From: Capnocytophaga sputigena
Lineage (GTDB): Bacteria > Bacteroidota > Bacteroidia > Flavobacteriales > Flavobacteriaceae
DNA: 64,000 bases
NCBI RefSeq assembly: GCF_900446695.1
Contig: NZ_UAVP01000010.1
Coordinates: forward strand, 88,990-152,989
Reading direction: 5' to 3'
Shown: positions 61,001-64,000 of the stretch, piece by piece
How positions within the stretch are numbered: the stretch's first letter is position 1
How the letters are laid out: every line of letters starts with the position of its first letter
The notes under the pieces: generated by a model
The model's input: only the letters and a program-made list of their open reading frames with translations
What the model was told of the DNA's origin: nothing
Databases searched by the model: none
Made by a program: the position numbers and the translations under genes

Positions 61001-63520
61001 GAGCCTACAGGAACCACTTACACAATAACAAGTTATGATTGTGATGGTAAGGCAACAGTACGCTTTACGGGTACTCCTACCACTTACGATTATACGTATG
61101 AGATAGGTGGCAAAACCGCTACGGGTACAACCGCTACCATTACAGGCTTAACCCCAGGTAGTTATACAGTAACAATCAAATATAAAGATACCAATCTTCC
61201 AGCTTCAAGTATATTGATAGAAGAAAGTTTTGGTTCAGGTCCTACAACTTGTTTAGCGTCAATAGTACCATCAAATTGGACTTGTAAACTTACAGGCTGT
61301 TTAGAGGAAGGAACTTATGCAATTGCCAATCAAGCAGGCGCATATCCTTGTCCAGGTTGGTGTTGGAGAATGCCAAAAGACCATACAAGCAATGGAACAG
61401 ATGCACAAGGAAGATTCTTTGTAATGAATAATGGAGTAGTAGCACCAGGCGGTACACGTTTCTATTACAAAGAGGTACAAGATGTAGTGCCTAATCAGCC
61501 AGTTAAATTTAAAGTATATTTGTATAGTTTAGAGAAAGCAGAATGCCATAGTCCTATCATACGACCTAATATACAAGTAAGTTTAGTAGATGCTAGCAAT
61601 AATATATTAGCAAGAACAACATCAGGAATTCTTCGCGATAACCAACACGATTTAGATTGGCAAGAATTCTCAGGAGAGTTAAATCCAGGCGCTGCAACCT
61701 CTTTCCGAATAGAATTTAGAAATTTAACAGTAGGAGCAGGAGGTAACGATTTTGCTATAGATGATATAATTGTTTACCAAGAAGCAAAATCTTGCGAGCA
61801 AGAGATCACCAAACAAGTAGTAGTTCCATCAGGCAAAGAATTCAAAGCCAGTGTAGTGAGCATCACACACGCTACTTGTAAGGGAGCACAAACCGGTAAG
61901 GTAACCTTCAAGATGGAGAACTTAGGAGGTGCGGGTTATCGCATTACCGAGGTAAATGGAGCGCTACGTTCAGGAGCAGGTTATACCACCGAGATTACCG
62001 CGCCAACCTTCGAGGTAGATGGTCTTAGACCAGGAGTTAATACCATCAAGTTTTCGAACCGTACTTGTGGAATAGTTCGTACGGTAACCATCACCGAGCC
62101 TGATCAGCTTACCCTCACAGCAACTATTAGCGAGCCAGCGATGTGTTCAAACAACACCAAAGCACGAGTAACGCTTACAGCGGGCGGAGGTACGCCACCA
62201 TATACCTATATCTATCAAGTAGGCAGCAATGTAACTACCCAAACAAGCAATGTCTTTACGGGAGTAGCACCAGGTACGCCTACCTTTAGAGTGGTAGATA
62301 AGAATGGTTGTAACGTACAGCTCACAGGAATCTTTACGGTAACAACCCCTACCACTGTAGCCTTTACCACTTCGGCAACCACTTGTTATTCAAACAACAA
62401 CAATGGAGAGATAGCCGTAAAAATCACTCAAGGTAACGGAGGTTATAAAGTAAAATTAAATAACAATGCTGCTATAAGTTTAGCAGCAGGCGCCACTACG
62501 CACACCTTTACGGGTCTTACCCAAGGCAGCTATAGTGTTACAGTTACGGATAGTTATGGTTGTAGTACTGCCACTCAGGTGCGTATTTACCCATCACTTA
62601 ACAGCACAGTGAAAGTAACAGACCAAAGTTGTAAGAAAGGTAAGATAGAAGTAACAGCATCAGGCGGTAATGGCACGATAGAATACGCTTATAAGAAACA
62701 AGGCGATCCAGCCCCTACTGATAGTGAATACAGCAGTACAGCAAGAAGCTTTGATGTACCTAATTTTACGGCAGCATCAGAGACTTGGATAGTATATGTA
62801 CGTTCAGCAGCTTGTGTGAAAACCCACCAAGTAGTGGTGAAGAAAGCGGACAATGTAGCCTTTACAGCGGCGACAGTAACGCCTACTTGTCAAGGTTCAG
62901 CAACTGGTAAGATCGTATTGGGTAATATCAAAGGCGATGGCAACTTCAAGGTAAGTTATGGTAAAGCAGGCACACCAGTGATAGCCAACTACACAGGTAT
63001 TGCAGGTAGTAGCTATACGATTACCAATGTAGCGGCAGGCGTTTACTCAGTAACATTAACTGATAAATACGGCTGTAGCACAACCCAAAGCATCACCTTA
63101 GCCGATATGCCAGCACTTACAGCGAGCATCAGTGTATCAACTAATGGCGGTGGATGTTTAACAGCAGGAAGCGCAGCAACACTCACTTTGAGTATGACCA
63201 CTGAGACTTGGAATGCTTATCGAGCAAGCGGTAACAATGTATACTATAGCTTTGATAATGGAGCTAGCTGGCATCCAATGCCATCGAACCCTTACGATGC
63301 GCCAGCTGTCTCAGCAGGTGTGTACAACACCAAACCAGGTACTACATTACAAGTTCGTTTCGCCACACGTCAAACCCTTGCAGGTGCTGATGTATGTATT
63401 ACAGCCGCGAGTGCTTATATAGTACCTAAACCATTAGCGACATTAAGTGTAACTACGAATATAGATAAATTTACTTATAACTGTACAGTGGCAGGTACAC
63501 AATACTCACAGCAACGGTAA
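55034..63520 (+). CDS. sprB: Giant SprB-like gliding/adhesion protein, first reading frame segment
   Basis: 2828 codons to the first stop; the gene continues (see next entry). Signal peptide 1-21 (ending LAVVAQ). Residues about 22-380 are a beta-rich N-terminal domain (AYLYWASTY, SVWGGVDAQKAYVYRAEV). Then a DUF11-like domain (YKIRFQNIGNDNAKNLVITD) and many SprB-type repeats of about 70-90 residues, with the motif C...GxIxLxxxGGxxPYxxxxxG...L.xGTYxVxVxDxxGC. Two larger jelly-roll-like domains occur near 58.3-59.4 and 60.8-61.8 kb. In gliding flavobacteria SprB is the T9SS-secreted surface adhesin moved along the cell. The ATG at 55034 matches the signal peptide; one at 54965 is next to the promoter. 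Confidence 0.85.
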   Translation: MKKILVFLAIFFIATLAVVAQDVSFNPPFFQQTVKGDMIVVGNSILNVGNYPANAPYTGTHGHNARIELNYIDVDGDNSTFNSSAANVKEPSSTCAKKVVKAYLYWASTYTEERINNQKSPRIEKSKFKNVKFKVGTGNYHDLVGTVIYDGGHIVSSVWGGVDAQKAYVYRAEVTNLLSGIGGTYTVGNIQAPHGTENSGVGYAAGWTLVIVYEDLARESRNISLFNGFSVVGAGKSPNINISGFKTVPTGPVKAKIGFAALEGELGIEGDQLWINGKKLTSVPARDGDNFFNSKVTDEGGANLDRDPASTNLLGFDIGIFNLPNNAKDILNNNATSAIIRPYSTGDAYYPFFFAFNVEVIAPHIVMEKRVFNAAGKDVTDDTNIAFGSSLRYKIRFQNIGNDNAKNLVITDILPKSLQNKVLNVDVPTGSDITHTYNQTTRELKFTIPDKLVTKNSALKEISFGVEVAKDCNDWRDPCANVIENSVSASYNGVENPLANGYKTNSFPKFGSCNSGTEGPSRFTVNTDFTNCAYKETVTLCQASTVLTATDGFDSYKWEKTAGANTGQRGTDRSLTVSEAGTYKVTKTKTGCATMYEIYEVKPNPTEGDHPIYKMIENRQVNGELYTCPDTGQYYPQVYLCGKGASATFKITMANAKSYVWQKKANCNTNEKNRTSDCPPSLELYACNWTDVYSDNGTTTNRSLSQEGDYRLVVTYGNGAGNCVVYYYFRITKNELAPKAEKTDIICTTPGSITIKDVPATGYQYALLQGTTTITNYQNSPNFPINNEGTYKVLIKQTVTKTTSVPCVFETESIFVKKREPKLKVTVTPMACANNKGGMRIELTDAPYKPYSFVIRKENVVGEIYRKDVNGAALPVTVVELTNYFDAGRYRVSLENAYGCNITETVEISKLAELKATATVLSPIMCGTGKIRVTASGGTKGRTYQFTQDGVTYYNNFLGNYYDFTVTTPGTYSFTVVDQNNCSAQASVAIQTLPAPTFTITDALADCGASAKITFSEPQSTVSYTYEYSIDGNNFQSGREFTNLIPGKTYTPTLRYKFGTEASCTINSTRTMRTATAGNLIASAGVEKLVGCGTGVNEDKALVRFSNIQGGQLPYEYNFGDGRGWTATETTRWLAPGSYNLSVRDAAGCARTNLKVIVPNKITEPIFTPSTITYDCQGRGTVTIDSNKSTYTYTYIVDGVATSSKTLRNLPPGTHTITIKYADANPPSKNVLFLEDFGTGRNGGNEYINKAYYLELQDGSMPKNGYGIPWSGFNRENTNLADGEYVVSQALNPNNPAWWAPIDHSGLPQGRMFFVNIGNVLGHEGAILYQRPMKDIIPNKEIKFSVALMNLLGFNDSRYPSGAPDLSIELYANQAAINNNTPLVSVRINPRIRGAKDRKDWTVFERPLNPGNNTELIAVIRSHSLVTSGNDLAMDDIYLYQEPEACGFTHTLTVNVANGKAFGADPNSEKITQPTCNNGRVGAYEITLKNAPTTYYVSKNAGAFVPTTGNPFKWTNIPENSTNTVKIRAEQNNPNCEITRTFTISPTVKITGSGYQTDLTLGCNPARAVMNSIYVTGGTRPITLEILKGTQTVSTISAGVASGTSTYFSATFTQTGAYSFVATDANGCKYQQNFTIYPPKTMVVTGTTNVANNNFCNATTGNGKVEIQITRGGTGPFSPSFDTNAEPYTLKHNGSIVGYTRSNTHVFNNLGIGTHTFTVIDNFGCEGSYTVEIKKPLSIDGTGAVISKDISCNAAPANQGEITLKVKDGYPPYKFVVKNAGGTVIQTAQNVPANNTATYKTATAGVYTIEITDSKGCIVTGSATLTSAVAPTVTVSTTTVGCYGANNGTISLTISGGKAPYKVFLDGVAKGSQLVFNNLSAKTYAIKVVDANNCETTKNATIAQPSNPLQAFAGVSQLIGCGGTGANKDKAEVRITNPSGGTPPYQYKFDGNYGSSKVAWLPAGTHRVYIKDANGCELGMTVTVTARISEPTGTTYTITSYDCDGKATVRFTGTPTTYDYTYEIGGKTATGTTATITGLTPGSYTVTIKYKDTNLPASSILIEESFGSGPTTCLASIVPSNWTCKLTGCLEEGTYAIANQAGAYPCPGWCWRMPKDHTSNGTDAQGRFFVMNNGVVAPGGTRFYYKEVQDVVPNQPVKFKVYLYSLEKAECHSPIIRPNIQVSLVDASNNILARTTSGILRDNQHDLDWQEFSGELNPGAATSFRIEFRNLTVGAGGNDFAIDDIIVYQEAKSCEQEITKQVVVPSGKEFKASVVSITHATCKGAQTGKVTFKMENLGGAGYRITEVNGALRSGAGYTTEITAPTFEVDGLRPGVNTIKFSNRTCGIVRTVTITEPDQLTLTATISEPAMCSNNTKARVTLTAGGGTPPYTYIYQVGSNVTTQTSNVFTGVAPGTPTFRVVDKNGCNVQLTGIFTVTTPTTVAFTTSATTCYSNNNNGEIAVKITQGNGGYKVKLNNNAAISLAAGATTHTFTGLTQGSYSVTVTDSYGCSTATQVRIYPSLNSTVKVTDQSCKKGKIEVTASGGNGTIEYAYKKQGDPAPTDSEYSSTARSFDVPNFTAASETWIVYVRSAACVKTHQVVVKKADNVAFTAATVTPTCQGSATGKIVLGNIKGDGNFKVSYGKAGTPVIANYTGIAGSSYTITNVAAGVYSVTLTDKYGCSTTQSITLADMPALTASISVSTNGGGCLTAGSAATLTLSMTTETWNAYRASGNNVYYSFDNGASWHPMPSNPYDAPAVSAGVYNTKPGTTLQVRFATRQTLAGADVCITAASAYIVPKPLATLSVTTNIDKFTYNCTVAGTQYSQQR
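58282..59430 (+). repeat. Large SprB module, copy A
   Basis: Opens with AGVEKLVGCGTG, then a lipid- or sugar-binding-like domain starting LFLEDFGTGRNGGN and ending AMDDIYLYQE, then TLTVNVANGKAF. It matches copy B (60768-61845) in order and about the same length. Confidence 0.7.
60768..61845 (+). repeat. Large SprB module, copy B
   Basis: Opens with AGVSQLIGCGGTG, then SILIEESFGSG, RFFVMNNGVV, AIDDIIVYQEAKSCE and VVVPSGKEF. It is a diverged duplicate of copy A about 2.5 kb upstream; copy B has more cysteines (CPGWCW, LTGC). Confidence 0.7.
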
Positions 63521-64000
63521 CAGTACCTACGGGAGTAGGAGCAGCTCCATTCCTATTCAATGTAAATGGCGGAGCTTATCTAACACCTACACCAGCAAAT
63601 TCACGTACGTATGTGTTTTACGGGCTTGGTAGTAGGACGTACTTACACCTTTGGAGTAAAAGATAATATTGGTTGTGAAACCGAGTACACGCAAGATATC
63701 TATGCTAATGTAGCCACACCAGCGATGACGGCAACATTGATAGCCAATCCAGCTTGTAACGGAGCAAGTAGCAGTCAGGCAACCATTAAGATCCACCGTA
63801 GCGCTTCTTATACAAGTGCTAGCACGGGAGCAACTCTTAATTGGACGATATATGAAAGACAACCAGGTTTAACAGCAGGTACTGTAGTACATACAGGTAC
63901 AGCAGTAATGCCAGGAGTAGGACAAGATGCTACAACTATCACCCCTGCAGGACCTTATGCTTTAGCACCTAATAAAACTTACTATGTGATAGTAAAAGAA
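63499..64000 (+). CDS. sprB: Continuation of the sprB-like gene across two frameshifts, truncated at the window end
   Basis: After about 63497 a one-base loss moves the coding sense to the next frame (TILTATVTVPTGVGAAPF ... TPANSRTYVF). At 63616-63619 one extra T restores the first frame (TGLVVGRTYTFGVKDN ... IGCETEYTQD) which stays open to the window end. The protein style is unchanged, so the gene probably continues well beyond. Sequencing error or real damage cannot be told apart here. Confidence 0.75.

Overview
The window looks like chromosomal DNA from a gliding, type IX secretion (T9SS) bacterium of the Flavobacteriaceae, most likely Capnocytophaga or a close relative. This is inferred from AT-rich DNA, promoters of the Bacteroidetes form TTTG-N18-21-TAnnTTTG, SprA and a giant SprB-like adhesin, a split ATP synthase operon (atpBEFHAG without atpD/atpC), and a MoaC-MoaB fusion. 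No rRNA, tRNA or CRISPR array was seen. Intergenic spacers are often filled with short degenerate tandem repeats.

Layout. 0-9 kb is housekeeping: a C1B cysteine peptidase, RidA, an M23 peptidase, a UPF0173 hydrolase, peptide deformylase, a DUF5606 protein, L32 with its DUF177 partner, and an RprX/RprY-like two-component pair. 9-18.9 kb holds ruvB, an Asn-rich pseudouridine synthase, the ATP synthase operon with a DUF2625 gene inserted between atpA and atpG, apt and ctlX. 18.9-45.1 kb is a molybdenum island: mobA, a ModE-like regulator and moeA; divergently a TonB-dependent receptor, a Gly/Lys-rich lipoprotein, a class III binding protein and moaD; then moaCB, moaE, moeB, a Crp/Fnr regulator, trmO, a FecCD-type permease and ATPase, a tetrapyrrole methylase, modABC and moaA. 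The island ends with a complete nitrate-reductase-like locus (molybdopterin oxidoreductase, four-cluster ferredoxin, Rieske protein, two membrane subunits, two NarK transporters). 45.3-64 kb carries sprA, a YigZ protein, a Gfo/Idh/MocA oxidoreductase, a thioredoxin-like protein and the sprB-like gene, which runs off the window end.

How it fits together. The island supplies one enzyme. Molybdate import appears twice: ModABC, and a TonB receptor plus a MolABC-like (FecCD-class) transporter. Mo cofactor is built by MoaA, MoaCB, MoaD/E, MoeB, MoeA and MobA and inserted into the nitrate-reductase-like oxidoreductase, while NarK proteins move nitrate/nitrite. Three Mo-transport operons carry, just upstream of their first gene, a dyad or partial dyad of the form CGTTATG-N10-CATAACG, which resembles known ModE operators. 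A ModE-like protein is encoded beside the best site. The nitrate locus has an FNR-type palindrome placed at about -41.5.

Oddities. The oxidoreductase has an in-frame TGA followed by 63 codons of family-like C-terminus. A relic islet between moaE and moeB contains two damaged IS1595-type transposases, one fused to a gp25/TssE-like fragment, and an orphan lipoprotein gene. The sprB-like gene has two compensating frameshifts near the window end.
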